64,000 nucleotides of DNA. Origin: Leuctra nigra (Eukaryota; Arthropoda; Insecta; Plecoptera; Leuctridae). The stretch is taken from positions 23,858,954 to 23,922,953 of the forward strand of contig OW203764.1 of assembly GCA_934045905.1 (NCBI GenBank), written 5' to 3'. A program made the position numbers and the translations under genes. Below the pieces are notes generated by a model. That model searched no databases, had not been told where the DNA came from, and was given only the letters and a program-made list of their open reading frames with translations. Positions 1 through 13,483 of this stretch are shown in pieces (positions within the stretch are counted from its first letter, which is position 1; each line of letters begins with the position of its first letter).

Positions 1-713
1 TCGCAGGGGGATTCTATTTGAATACGCTTTCAATATCACATGTGGAAAAAATATCGGAAATTTTTAATATGTAATACTTAGATATCATTTAATCTCTTAC
101 TGAGAACTTTAATCTCTGTTACTAGACGGTTTAATGGTTGCGGCTTGGCTAATCTAAACGTCTATATTCAAAGATAAAATATTTCAGCAAGATGATTTCT
201 TCATGCTTATTTAGTAAGTAAGAAATAATCAATCACTCAAAAAATGAAATATTTTGAATTATATAGAAAATTTTAGTAATTAAAAACGAACGCTCAATAA
301 GATAATATTATGAATTCACATTTCCTCGTTGCCAAAGAAAAGTCGTCTTTAAAAATATGAAAATCAATATCAGGTAGAAATGGGCGCCGCCTTTAACCGG
401 CAACCGCGAGTAGGCGCCACTAAATGGCGCCCTCACTCCAGCGGTCACATGACCTCGATCTGGCGTTCTCCAGTCGCGTATAATATGCTAATTGCACTTC
501 TCGGCGAAACTCATCGATCACCGATATCGATTGATAAAGTTTTCAATTAGAAACTTAAAACGTTGCCTTTGAGAATCATTTGAAATATTTCTCCAATCAA
601 GTTAGAAGCTCTTAGAATTTCCAAAACCATCTCGTTACTCAAAATACTGATAGATAAGTTTCATCCATCTTTCATCTTCTCACAGACACCTGGTCCCCCT
701 TGCCCCTCCCCCT

Positions 714-729
714 CCCCCCCCCCCCCCCC
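714..729 (+). repeat. C16 homopolymer
   Basis: Uninterrupted C run inside a wider C-rich stretch (690-760), next to ordinary AT-rich DNA. Confidence 0.95.
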
Positions 730-3700
730 ATCGCTCCACATTTAAATAAACCACCCCATCCAGTTGAAGCAGTTTCCATGAATACGTCCTGAGATATGCC
801 CGACTACTCTGGTCAGAAACCTGCTTTCACAGTGGCCAGCACAATAATGGAAGCTCTGAAGGTGATATTCTAATTATATTTATTCTTGGAGAGACTCCAT
901 TCACAGCAGTAGTAGGTACTCGTTTTACCTGTGGTTTTATGTGTAATCTCCTTTCAAGTATCGAGTCAAGATCGTCAAAAGAAGAACGCTTAAAACTTGG
1001 CGCATAGTTTTTTAGTGCGTTTTAGTTTTACGAAGAGAAAATATTGATTAACTTCTATCAACTGTTCATTGACACATTATGCTCCATGTATCTTACTTTG
1101 TCCATTTTTTATTTCACTCTTTTTCAGTGCTGCGAATTTATATTTATCATATTTATATATTTATTTTTTTATATATTTAGGAGCTGATGTTTGTACACTA
1201 GGAATTGTGCGTTCAAATCACAACTGTATCACTGAATCTGTCAAAAGTCATTACAGTTGCTATAGCGGTGCACAATAGATAATTCGTTCGCCTTTCTTAC
1301 AAATTGTCTTCGTTTTGATGTGTCTTTGACTACCGAAGCACCCTAAAGACATCGAGAAACCGTAGATTCGAGATTTATTACTTAATCGGATTTCACTCTC
1401 ATTGGATTCGATTTGTGGCTTCATGCTTGATTGAGAACATCTCAAGCCAACTAGTAGTTTACGATCACTGTCATCATCAGAAACCAAGAGCAAATCGTGC
1501 CGACGTCTCCCACCTTTTCCTTGACAGAAAACAAGCTTTTTTCACAGAGTTCGGAATTCATGTTCCCTATATTCAGATTCATCTCTCTTTCTGCTTAGTA
1601 TTACTATTACGTCACGTCTGTTCGAGTCCCGAAAAGTTGAAAGGGACACGTCCCATAGCTGGATGGTGATGAGAAAATTTGGGCTCCAGACGCGAGCTGA
1701 GATCGTGAGCATTTTCATGAATTGAGAAGGCCGTGGCGTGTATCTTCTGCTGTGCAAGCGAGAGATACGAATATCGAGATAAATGAGCGAGAAAGAGACA
1801 GCGAACACATTTAAATTCAAACCCTTCAGACAAAATCGATTAAAAAGAAAATCTCACCATTCGATTTCGAGCCTGCCATTTTGAGTTAAATTAATTCAAC
1901 TCAAGAAAGAAAATAATTATGTTCTAAAGTAAAGGTATACGATACGTACTACTTCTTACGAAGCAAACCAAAATTGGGTAATCGTCACTTCCATGTGAGA
2001 GAAACAGGACAAGAAGAGGATCAACACAAAGTAGATGCAAAGTGGGAAAGTAGAAATAAAAGCGAATGGTTCGCGAGAACGATGCAGAGGGAAGATCGTC
2101 GCTATAAAGAGATGGGAGCTGATAAAACTTGATGGGGTGAGATTAGAAAGGAAGTATTTTCCGTAGGAAATTAGATCAGTAGAAGCAAAGGGGATAGAAG
2201 AAATGTGTGGAAAATGACCACAAAGACATAAAAATAAAATGTAATGAGAGGGTACGTTGGCTCCCCCGAACCAAGATTCAGAAACCACCGACTCAAGTTA
2301 CCGAACCGAAAACTATCGACAAGTGTAACCGCAAAGGTTCACTTCATTTTCATTTCGGGACAGAAAATGAGGAGGAACGGATTCTTAAAGAGTGGTAATC
2401 CCGCTTTGAATATAAAGCGAGTAATTAGAAGTCTGTGGAATGACCACAATGAATTCAATACAATTCCTGCACGGAGTCTGCTCAGATGAGCTTCATTTTC
2501 ACGCCTTCGTTCGTTCAAATGGTCTCAAGTGTTGGGTTTACAATGTGCATGTAATTAAGAAGTGCAGCAGCAGGAGAAGTGTAATTAAATTCTCAAGTAA
2601 TGAGTAGAAAGAAGTGGGTATGTTTCAGGTATGTGGAACACACCAGCAAAGTTTTTTCTAGCATTTTATTGCATAGTTTATAAATAATTTTCCTTTAGAA
2701 AAAAATCTTAAGAATGCATCCAATCAACGTACCTAAATGTATCGAAAGTCGTTGGGATGAAATATTCACATATTTTAAAATTAATGATATGACAATCAAT
2801 ATTTTTAATTCTTGCGCGATTTCTCTCGAAATTATAATCGTAAAACTTATACTAAACTTATTAAATACACATTAAGCTCAGCAGCCTAATCATCCAAAGT
2901 TGGCAAAGTTCTTTAGAATGCGTGTATAGTGATGTAATCCTGGCTTTAGGGATGATTTTACATGGAGGTATGCAACAAGACAGATTTACTTTGTTTCTTA
3001 TTGTTCCCTCCAGGGATATTCTTGTTTCTATCACATTGTCAGTGAAACTATTCACAAACACCTCCTCCACAACACAGAAAGATATGCCACGCATATTTTC
3101 AACTCCCTCTGCGCCAAACTATGTTGTCTCCATATTTTGCATTCCACAAAACAGGAATTTTGGTAAATCCTACATTACTTGAACAAGACAGGGGGTTCCT
3201 TGTTGGGGACCGAGGGAGATTTAATTTCCCTTTACTGAAGCCGACATGTCCCTTTAGAGCATTGTCTGAGGGCGTTGATGTCGCTTATATAGTCTTGCGT
3301 GAGCGAATGAGTTTGACACTGCTTCAGAGTGCCTGTAGAAGGTGTTTTGGAACTATGATAGCGTCGTCTCGTTGCGACACATTTTACTACTCTTCATCAG
3401 TTTCGTTTTGGTCCTTTTGTTGAGGCAGTGCGAGAAATTGATAGAGCTGAAGTGAAACATAAATTCAAAGATTGAACCCTTGATTTTTGAGCGCGGTCCT
3501 CTGATTTTATCCTTTTGTCAGGATAATGAGACTGACTTTAACAAATTTAAAAAAGATATAATATATATATTTTTATATTTGTAAAAATTACAAATTATTT
3601 ACAAAAATAATAGGCAAAATTGGAATGCGAATAAAAATATGTATAACCCTTGTTCTCCTGCAAATTATTGGGATTAGTTTTCCCCTGATACAGAACTGCC

Positions 3701-3815
3701 AATTAAAATATATATATTTCACAAAAAATATGTAATGAGGAAACTGAAATATATATAAATTTACTAAAAATTACCAAACTACTGAATGCAAATATTGATT
3801 CATTTTTTTGTTTTT

Positions 3816-3925
3816 GTCTGGGGCTTAACGTCGCACTGTTCTGCAGCGAGTCGCGGCCTATTAATAGGGTACCTTCCCAGCATTTGCCTGTCGACTGAGG
3901 GAATACCACGAAAACATTGATTCCT
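3816..3925 (+). mobile_element. SINE-like fragment (copy 1)
   Basis: GGGGCTTAACGTCGCACTG followed by GCGGCCTATTAATAGGG, CAGCATTTGCCTGTCGACTG and AGGGAATACCACGAAAAC. The middle and end align with the segment at 30.25 kb at roughly 70% by eye. The pattern of a 'cccGCATTTGCCTg...TGAGGgAAACCACGgAAAA' module recalls a dispersed arthropod short repeat I have seen in other insects, but I cannot name it with confidence. Confidence 0.45.
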
Positions 3926-6595
3926 TGCAAACTAATAAGATAACCTGTCATTCTACCGACTCCAGCTGTGTTTATTTTTAGCTCTCCAAGGAGTGAAGAA
4001 CTTGACATTGTTGGGAGCGGTGTTCAGAAGACCGTGACTGGCAGATGATCGGAGGGGCGTGGCCAAGACGCGATGAGTAACGTGTTTTTTAGTAGGTAAA
4101 ACAGACTTCTGTTCAGTCGGCAGCAAGGAATTGGTACGACTTCACTGGAGTTGATATCAGATCTGATTCGCGAGAAACCAGTATGCGATGATGGATGAGT
4201 GGAGAAACAGCTTATGGAATGATTTACAGGATTATTTCTCGTCTAGACAGAGTACACACTATAGGCAATTTGAATGGTATAAATTTGATCGCACACCTAA
4301 CATCTTACTCACTCACGCATAATTCAAGAGTTTAAGAATGAAGAATGTATGTACGACCCAGTTTATAGAAACGCCACAGAAATGTCGGATCGATTGATGG
4401 AAATTTAACATCTGATCTGCATGCGAGCGGAAGAAGTTATTTTCTATTATTAAAATGTATAATTTAAACAATTCTGAGTGTTGAAAAGTACTACCCAGGG
4501 GTGTACTCAGCAGCACGCCCGCTCTACCGAAATTATAACTTTTAACAACAAAATATGCAGCTGAAAACAAAAAATTTTAAGAGGAAAAAACCCAGAGAAA
4601 TCGGCTATTATCTCATCTCACAATATGACTACTATATTATAGCAAAATTCAAACATAATAATAATGATTTAAAAATTACATCAAAACGTTTGGCCTTGAT
4701 ACAAAATTTTGTCATGTTTCCTACAAACTATTTTCAACTCCATTTTTTAAATGAAAATGTAGATATGTCGAGCCTATGTTTTATCCTGGACACGCCACTT
4801 GCATGTACTTCGTACGTGACGTTATTGATGAAAATAGTATTTGCATTTTAATCAATGAACAGTTACAGGCTGACGATATGAGGTAAATCGTCGGGTAAAT
4901 CTAACACCGTATCGCAAAAGAGCAATGAGAATCAGTACACGCAATTATGAATTGACCATACGTATGAAAACGTAATGTAAACCAACAGAGCGTAAGTAAC
5001 ATATTCGTAACTAAAAAGTGTAGGTATGTTCCGATATTGTCGAATCAGCAATTTTCTTGTTACTAAAAGTACCCGTAAAATAAATTCCCGGACTTACTCC
5101 GAAAAGTTCACGAGAATTCCCTTCACGTCTCCATATTTTATAAAATACTATAAATGGCGCAATATGTAAAGCAAAACATAAATCCGTGCAGGTCCCTAAA
5201 CCATTCGTGTGCAAGGCCGGATAAAAACCCTACTATACAGAAACCGAAATAGACATCACCTTTTTCCAAAACCAACCGTCTCCAAGAAGAAAATAATAAA
5301 ACATAAAATATTGTCATGCCTTCATCGACTTTAGTGCTAGCCAATTTTATTGTAGACCCAAGCAGCTTTGGCGTTACCACCAATGCGCGTTTCCCCCCCC
5401 CCGAGATATAGTCAACACGCAACGCAACATTCGATCGTGACTCGTGAGTAGTCTACCTGTACAGGGGTAGACAGTAAAACACTAGTGGCTATTATTGATC
5501 GGGTTGTATGGAAGGTATGTGTTTGTGTGTGTAAGGCCTACGGCGAAGGGGTCTACGATCATTACTGTGGGCAACGCCCCCAGGGGCACATTAAATGGCT
5601 GAGGGGTTAAAACAAGCCACCTGATCCCGTCGACCCCCCTCCCACCCTACCACCCTCTTCGAGATGCCGGCAGAGCAGAGGGCAAGTGTCAGGAGGAAGT
5701 TTGGTCACTGGGACAATCAAGTTTGTTTAGAAGTTCACACTATAAGCAAGGTTTTAATTAGGTAGAGATAGTAAGGGATATAGGTGCCAAAACAAACACG
5801 TCGTTATTTAGTATCATAACCAAATTTTGCTACGTAAACAACAAAAGTTGCAATGGGGTGGCGGGTCTCTGCAAGATTTCAATTATAGATTTATTTATTT
5901 TTGACGTTGACATTTTTTATGTAGATCAATTGATGTTCCACGATAAATTTTTGAGTCCAACAATGGGAATGATATCTCTCTTCAAATTCCAAAAACCATC
6001 AGTTTCTTCCCTTTCATTTATTTGTGAACTGTTACAATAATTGAAAAATTATATTTTATTTCTGTTGTGCATAGAGTGATTGTTGAGCACAACAATGGGA
6101 AAGATGTTTGGATTGTTTGAAATTATGAGTGATCAACTATTATCATTTTCGGTCTCCGTAACAAATTCTATAACAGCCAAAGTTTTTCTTTAGCTGTAGA
6201 TTGCAAGGGTAACAACAAATAACAATCATAATGAGACATATTATCCTAGGTACTGTGTATTTAGATTCGGTCATCATACAAACACTAACACAATGATTAC
6301 GCTTAGCCTCAAGCACATTCCGGCTCATTTCATGCATGATAAGCCGCAGTATATTGGCGATCGTGGTTAAAAAAATAAGCCAATTAGGCTTCAAACTTCG
6401 GTACCTAGCCCGACCAATGAGGTCACTCAAAAAGTTCTTGGCCATCAACCCAGAAAGCATCAAGTTTCATCCGTCTGCAAGATCCGTCAAGTTGCTAATT
6501 AATAATTACGACGTCAGTAGTCAATGTATTCCAGACAGACGCTTGCTAATTACTATCTTATCCTGCGAGACGTCCCGACGCCATGACGTCAGATG

Positions 6596-6628
6596 CGGTG
6601 GAGCGTTGCTGAGCGAGCACGGATGATA
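6596..6628 (-). mobile_element. Relic of a Helentron-like 3' end
   Basis: TGAGCGAGCACGGAT matches the inner 3' end of copies A-C (TGAGCGAGCACGGA preceded by CGTTG), and here it is preceded by GAGCGTTGC. Only about 25 bp are alike, so the call is weak. Confidence 0.3.
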
Positions 6629-6889
6629 GTCAAACTGAATATTGATTTTATAAGATAATTATAAAATGATTCAAAAATATTTCTGTGGAAATCGGAATTG
6701 AAGAAATGTCACTTGAATGAGTAAATCAATAGAGTTGTGCTGCTGGGTAGAATGTTATAGTGTCACTTTCAGTAATCGGAAACTAACTACACATCCATTA
6801 GAGTCGGTTGTATTAGCTAGAAGTAATGCGTAGCAGTTTTTGAGCCAACGGAGGGGTTAACAACTCCGGAAATCTGGTGTACACTAGCC

Positions 6890-6996
6890 AGGAAATCTTT
6901 GGAAATCATGGAAATCTTAAAAATCTTTGGAAATCTTGGAAATTTAAAAATCTTTGGAAATCTTGAAAATCTTTGGAAATCTTAGGAAATCTTAGG
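6890..6996 (+). repeat. Short decayed minisatellite, TTTGGAAATC units
   Basis: About ten imperfect copies of a 9-11-bp unit (GGAAATCTT, TTTGGAAATC, AAAAATCTTT) in a row, varying by small indels. Ordinary slippage-type repeat. Confidence 0.85.
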
Positions 6997-9900
6997 ACTT
7001 CCAAAATTAATACACGCTACTAATATGTGTATAGAAGCAATATAATTCATCAGAGCTCTAATTAGTGTGCTACATTTCTTCGTCTTATTGAGTTCGATAT
7101 AATCCATAGGCATTTTATTCCAACATACGCTGTGTCTCCTTACAAAACGTACCTCTGTAAAATGAAAGATTGCACAATATTGAGTTGCGTGTATATAAAG
7201 GTCCGAGCACACGTATGCAATTCCATTCCAAGACTTTACGATAATATTAATTGCCCATTTGCTTTACACAATGATAACAATAATTAATCTTACCAATAAA
7301 CTACTGCGAACATTACAGCCGATGGCTCTACATTGTAATGACCACAAAACTAAGAAATTACCCTAATATCTGTAACAAGAGTAATAATTATCAGCTACGT
7401 GCAAGCTGAATTCCATGCAATGCATTGTTTCAAACCACAAAGACCGAAGTTTGCCCACGACTAAGAAAGGGATTACCAAAGTCACACGCCGACTTCTCTA
7501 TTGGCTAACTAAAGACATTTATTTTATCACCGTTTGATTCATTGAATTGGAAACGTAACATACACTTTGACCAACTTTTCAAATTTAAAAAAAAAATCTT
7601 TTACGAGGAAAGTTTTGCTGCAAGGTTTTTGTAACCGCTCCTTGACATTTTCTATGATAAACTGCATGTTAGGTACAAAGTGGCAAATCCATGTTAGTTA
7701 TGATTGGTACAGGAGTTGAATACCGCTGGTTCGATCCCCGATGCCGTGCATTGATGGCCGTATGCAGGAACGAGTTATGGCTCCAATGCGGTAATATATC
7801 TTGCGAAACGGGACTTTATGGGCTTGGCCTGGTATAGAAGGGGTGAAGATAAGGGGTTGATTGATCTTGCGGCTTTCAAGGTCAACTGTTGTGACCCAGA
7901 CAAGGGTGACCTAGACTGCAGGAGTCGTATTAAAGGGTTGATATTATAATGAGTGGTTGAGTGTGTGTAGCTCATGATTACCGTTAATATTTACAAGTTA
8001 CCTTATGTTTGTAAGAAGTATGGTCGATTTAAAAATATAGGAGTTCCTAAAAATGGCGGGGATAAAGAACATTTGGACCGTCTCCATGAAATTATATTGA
8101 CAAAAAAAATATTGAAATGTGATAATTTGTACCACCATAATTAGTATAGTAGACTTGGTACCTAGTGGTTTCATTGTTAATTTTTGTGCTTTTTTTTACG
8201 AACGTAATTCGTCAACTTAAACTAATCAAGTAACTTATAGCATATTTATTTATTTAACGAATAGTTGAATATTCGTCGAAATACAATCAATCAAGTGAGC
8301 TGTTCAGTCATGATATTCGTATTATATTTTTTTCAGACCTCAAAAATTCCTTAATGGGGAACTTATCGTTATTTCATTCCATTATTTACCCCAGGGCCCA
8401 GTGTACGTCAATGTTATGACTGTGATTTTTTTGCAACTTCTTAACTTCTCAAGACAGTTGACTACACCACACTTGGTCGATCAGGAGACACGAATTCGAA
8501 TCCCGTCAAGGTCGACCAGAATAATTCCATTCAATTGTCAAATGCCAGAGGACGGTTCCCAAAATCTCCCTCCAACCACATTTTGTACCCTCGCAATATC
8601 ATCTGTCGCCGTTAACCCAGATACAATGAGAATACGATGTCACTCAATAAAAACAGCAATTATTTTCACATCACAACAAATAACTTGAGATTTGTGAGTG
8701 TAATAAATGTTCGATTGGAGACTCCATGCCATCCCACCCAGATTACCTGTCCTCGAGCAATAAGAATCCGTTCCACTCGCAAGGTGCTGTGATAAACATC
8801 GTCTGCCGTCTGCCGGCTATCATCTTATCTGCAGACACGACCGTGTCGTCGGAAAGTCACACGACCATTACGACAAGAAGGCTTAGTGGGGATTACTCCA
8901 TGATACCGCGGAGAATGCAAAGGAGACAACATTTAGGACCATTGTTGCGGAATTGTGTCAGAACTGAATTTATATTTCAGTATAATTTCGACATTTTCTG
9001 TCCAAGAGCTATGAGACGAATGTTGACTTTATTGCAGTCTGGAAAGTTTAAGAAAATATAGTTTTCAATAGTTTGTTACACCTGATAGCAATTTTCATTA
9101 TTTTTTTTAAGACGTTTTCATCGATCTGTGATATAAAATAAATACCAGTATAACAGATTGCAGGATATTTCAACTTGATACTAGTAATGCATACTGCTAT
9201 TAATATCATTTAAAAAATGCAAATTGTCAAGCAAGCTAACTAAACTTTGTAAAGAGAAGTACTTTTAAAACTAAAATCAAATGGGTTTTAAGTAACTATA
9301 AAGTTTGCCTTCCCAGTGCTCTTCTTAGAAAAAGGAAGAGGAACGAAAAGCAAATGAATGTAAGAGGTTAAAGTCATATAAAATCCGGTGCATTATGTGC
9401 ATAATGTCTCACATGGATAGTTTAAGCTCCCATGAGCATAATGAATGTATTTTATTTTATATTATGATCACTTAGATACCGATTCTTCTCTTGTAATTGC
9501 ACAAGGATGTAAAGAAGACTTAGGGTTGACTTAACAGAGGATTATTATGAGTTTAAGTTTGTAAATCATCGTTTTTATGGTCACAGGTAAAGTTTGTGAA
9601 GATTAAGAACATTTACTGCTGCTTTCAGTATAACGTAGAGAATCAATTACAATAAATGAGGAGCAGGAGGAAATGAAACGCAGTCAAGAATCAATGTATT
9701 TAAGTAGGTACTACTACCTTTGTGAAGTATGAATAATGAAGATATTTGGCAACGAAATTCCAACATAAATAAGTACTATAGGTACAAATTATTATAATGA
9801 TAATTTAAAAAAAGGGTTGTTGAAGGGCGTTTTCAGCCCATTTTCCAAACTGCGGGGTACCTACTTAGCTTTCTTAGATTATAGCCTACTAAGCTTTTGT

Positions 9901-12684
9901 GATAGTGACTGCCCACTAGCCATTGCCTGTAACCTTATTTCATAATAGCATTGTTATTCTTTTGCTTTTGGCAAAACAATCTTTATATTGGGAGGAAATT
10001 ACTAAAATAAAAAAATACTTTATTACATAATCCTAATCTATACGCTACCTGAAAGGTATGACAAGACACTTTAAATCATTTATTTTTAATTTCGGGCTCT
10101 AAATCCGTACTTAATTAAGGTCATAAAATTCTAAAAATATACTTCGACATCTAAAATAACTTCTTTATTTAAAAGGTCGAAGTGTTCAAGAATGTTTTTA
10201 CACCTAAAGTTTGCATGCCAATAAAACATTAGAGAACCCCCGAAATCCCTGACCCTTTCTTATAAATAAGTATAAGATATTGATTTGTCATTGTCAGTTC
10301 AGTGGCTCTTCGTCAAGAAAACCTTCAAAGTCTCTGAAATAACCACTTAGATTCCAGAGAGATAGCGTCAACTGATGCGACGTGATAAGCATTTCACTGT
10401 TACGTGTAGTTTTACATGAAAACATCGAAAGTAAAGTGTCCGAGCGTTTATTGTTGATTTTGTCAAGCTTTGAGGAGTTCTCAAGGCCCGTAGCGTACAT
10501 TTATACTTTGGTGTATGTAATTGAAATATCAAATCAACAAATATTAATAATAATTGATTGAAAGTAGGTACCTACGCGAAACAAAAAGTAAAATATAACC
10601 TCATGTTTTAAATTAACTTCCATATAATATCTCCCAAAATTAAAAACATTCCTAATGTGAAATGGAATGTAACCATTCTCCATTTGTATACAGGTACTTT
10701 TTGATAATAGCAATAGTTTTATAAAGTATAAAACGAGAGCTTCAACAAATACGTCTTCTCTTATGAGTAATTAATCTGTGACTAATGACCCCCCAATATG
10801 ACCTTTAAACGTTAAATAATTTGTTTGCCGATAACAAAAAATCAGATAAATTATTGGAATCGTGAACTTCATATTTGTCTTTTCTAAACAAATTGCGTTC
10901 GGAAACGATCTATAAATTATGTATTCAACATGTCTGGCTGGATTTGTCATGGCAGAGAGGTCATGCACCTCGAGGTCAGCATGAACTTCGAATAAATCAT
11001 AATCGCATAATTGCGTGAATCCAACAAGTACCGCACAGTTCACTTTAAAAAAACAAAGAAATAAAGAAATGTATTTTTATAGCTGCAATCGATGAGATAA
11101 AAAGTTATGGTCATAAAACAAAGAGCTTTGGCTTTTCGAATCACGATGAAACAATATATAACACTGCTGGGACATAAAATATTTACATAATACCCGATAT
11201 AATAATTATTTAGTAGCAGGGCATGCTCGCTGATCAATAAAATGTTTCGTTAATAAATTATTAATTTCAATATTTTTTAAAAAGATTAAGTACCTACAGG
11301 TTATTTCGTATCTGTGAATTATAATGAGGAATATTGGGAGATGATGAAGAATTAGCACAAGGTTGAAAGGTGAGATGGACGTTACGTTAGGGAATCATAA
11401 TTTAGAAAATTTGTACAATCAGTCTCATCTAGTCTTGTCTTATAGTCTTATCATTTATGCCCTGACAATGTATTATACTTATTTTTTATCCATTAAAAAA
11501 ATCTGCATCATATGTATAATTATGTTCCCAACGATTTATTTAATACTTATTATTAATACGCTTCACTTCCAGTTCTAAATATTAGTTACATAACATAAGT
11601 TCATATTGAATCGAACTAGACAGCAATGACAAGTAATAGGCATAAGAAAAAAGTAATAATACAATTAAAATAAACTTCGTTGACATGATTTCTCTTCCTC
11701 CCCCATAAACAACAACCCGTTTCAAACTGAATTAAATGTATAATTGTATAATTCATTCCGTTGATAAATTGTCTCGTGTCCAATTCATTTCTGATTGATC
11801 CATCTCCATTTTGGGCATGTGAAATATGATCGACCGTGATCTAATTCTCTAAACCTGGAACGAATCCATCAAGCGACCGACTGTATGGGTGTAAATTATA
11901 ACTCGAAATCCGCAATTACAGATTAGTGCAGCTTTATTGCGTCGTCGCATACCGCAATGATTACCGTTTCTCTTACACTCGAAAAAAAAAGAAAATACCC
12001 TCAAGAAACGAGGCGTTTAGAATAAGCCAAGTTATATTCGCGTTGGTGTCATAATTTTCATAAACCAATTTACCATGCTGAACATTGATGTGACAGGGTA
12101 CAAGTTTCGAACAAATTGCCGAGATACGCCCAATCATGTCGAGAAGTCACTAAATAAGAGAGCATTTGGAGTCGGAATTGACAATACCACTCGATACCCG
12201 ATCGAAAGTCGCCCGACGAGCCGTATTTGGTAATACAGAACATGTCGTTTAGGCCCACGCGCTGGAATGACTAGGAATAAAATACAGTTTCGATCTTGAA
12301 GATCGTGGAAAATTAATGACTTTGATGATAAATATTTCAATGTAATGTCGGACAGTGGACATCCGTTTAAGAATTAACTTTTCATAAAAGCAGGTTAGTA
12401 ACTAGTCACTTTTTTAACAGTTGAATTCCCATTCTGTAAAAACTTTTGTTTCAAGTAAATTAGGTATGACTTCCTTTGTCCAAAACGCCTCGTTAAAAAA
12501 AACTCGTTACTATTACATGCATTTTTCCGAAAGGACCCCCAAAAACAAATGTATTGAACATTTTTACTTTGAACAATTGCCATTCACTAAAACGTAACAA
12601 AGTGAATTTGCCCAATACAAATGAAAACAAATTGAAAAAAAAATCTTTGTTCTCATTTTCCCGTAATACTCTGAAATAATTAGT
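6997..12684. other. Non-coding AT-rich DNA
   Basis: No gene found. A B-box-like GGTTCGATCCCC at 7,728 and AATTCGAATCCC at 8,493 could be tRNA-derived SINE remains, but no matching A box or cloverleaf is present. 8,450-8,950 is less AT-rich and has two frames of about 100 codons without any recognisable domain. GTAGGTACCTAC occurs near 10,565. Confidence 0.6.
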
Positions 12685-12693
12685 AACCCGTAA

Positions 12694-12823
12694 GCGTATT
12701 TCCAAAGTATACCCAGCCCCAGCGCACCGGCGACTGATTGGTGTGTCTTGGTCACGTGGTCGATGGTTGAATGATCACCTCGGTCGCGAAATTGAAACTT
12801 ATCTGTCAAAACATCTCAACCCA
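12694..12823 (+). repeat. Left TIR of the Mutator-like element
   Basis: Pairs with 13,355-13,483 on the opposite strand. The outer 75 bp (through TTGGTCACGTGGTC) differ by only one base by eye; the inner part is diverged with small indels but re-aligns at ATCTGTCAAAACATCTCAAC. Confidence 0.8.
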
Positions 12824-13354
12824 TCACGGTCAAAGATAAATAAGTTAAGTTATCCACGGAGGAAACGATGATGATACGTATTAAATGTGCATCTTAAAGT
12901 GTTTTTAATGCTCTGCGTATTGTCTTTCTCAATAGCCCATTAGTATAGTTGCTTCCATAGAAGACTAACAAGTTGGACACTTTTTAACCTCACAATCGTC
13001 AGTGTCAGTTCACACCACACTTTCAGTGACTGACATTTACTATTTTGCAAATTGCGGGTGAATAATCTTAACACATGTAGATGAGTGACACAATCTATTT
13101 GTGTCAGAGTTATGCATTATGTCACAATGTCAACGTTTCTTCGCACCAATAAATAGTTTGCAGCTTACGTTGAACTTTAGAAGATAGCGCCATAGATTTC
13201 TTCAATAATAGTTAGTAATAACGAAAGGATAGTAAAACGATATGAATAGGATTGCAGGTCTCAATATGGACAGACATCAATCAAAGGATTTTCTCTCATT
13301 ATACATTTCGAAGAATTTTTCTTAGTGCATGGCTGTTCAGATGGTGTTGAGATC

Positions 13355-13483
13355 TGGGTTGAGATGTTTTGACAGATAACTTTCAGTTTCGCAACCTATG
13401 TGATCATTTAATTAAGACCACGTGACCAAGACACACCAATCAGTCGACGGTGCGCTGGGGCTGGGTATACTTTGGAAATACGC
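13355..13483 (-). repeat. Right TIR of the Mutator-like element
   Basis: Reverse complement partner of 12,694-12,823. It contains an A/T-rich replacement (TTAATTAA) where the left TIR has CGATGGTTG, a sign of independent decay of the two ends. Confidence 0.8.

Larger units (their letters stand above)
1..6595. other. Non-coding AT-rich DNA
   Basis: No frame with protein character. Worth noting are a GC pocket with GGCGCC palindromes (380-440), the C16 run, the SINE-like fragment at 3.8 kb, and a C-rich stretch at 5,620-5,655. At 4,497 a CAGGGGTGTACTCAG word and at about 4,786 a GGACACGCCACTTG word resemble DNA-transposon ends but do not match each other. Confidence 0.6.
12694..13483. mobile_element. 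Mutator-like non-autonomous element with ~130-bp TIRs
   Basis: Outer ends GCGTATTTCC and GGAAATACGC face each other, and each is bordered on its outside by the same 9 bp, AACCCGTAA (12,685-12,693 and 13,484-13,492). The inverted similarity continues for about 130 bp on each side. Long TIRs with a 9-bp target duplication are the signature of Mutator-like elements. The 530 bp between the TIRs has no frame that resembles a transposase, so this would be a non-autonomous copy. It does not appear elsewhere in the window. Confidence 0.8.

Noticed and set aside
4497..4803. CAGGGGTGTACTCAG ... GGACACGCCACTTG as ends of a 300-bp transposon
   Set aside because: The two ends do not match as inverted repeats and there is no target duplication.
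6890..6996. CRISPR-like array
   Set aside because: Units are short, contiguous and imperfect with no spacers; a slippage minisatellite in eukaryotic DNA.
7690..7760. tRNA gene at the GGTTCGATCCCC word
   Set aside because: No A box at the right distance and no cloverleaf or acceptor stem could be drawn.
8401..9061. Two consecutive frames of 95 and 111 codons
   Set aside because: Different frames with no domains, in a merely less AT-rich stretch.
12007..12494. 12-bp inverted pair AACGAGGCGTTT / AAACGCCTCGTT 476 bp apart
   Set aside because: Similarity stops at 12 bp, no target duplication; could be chance or a very old MITE.
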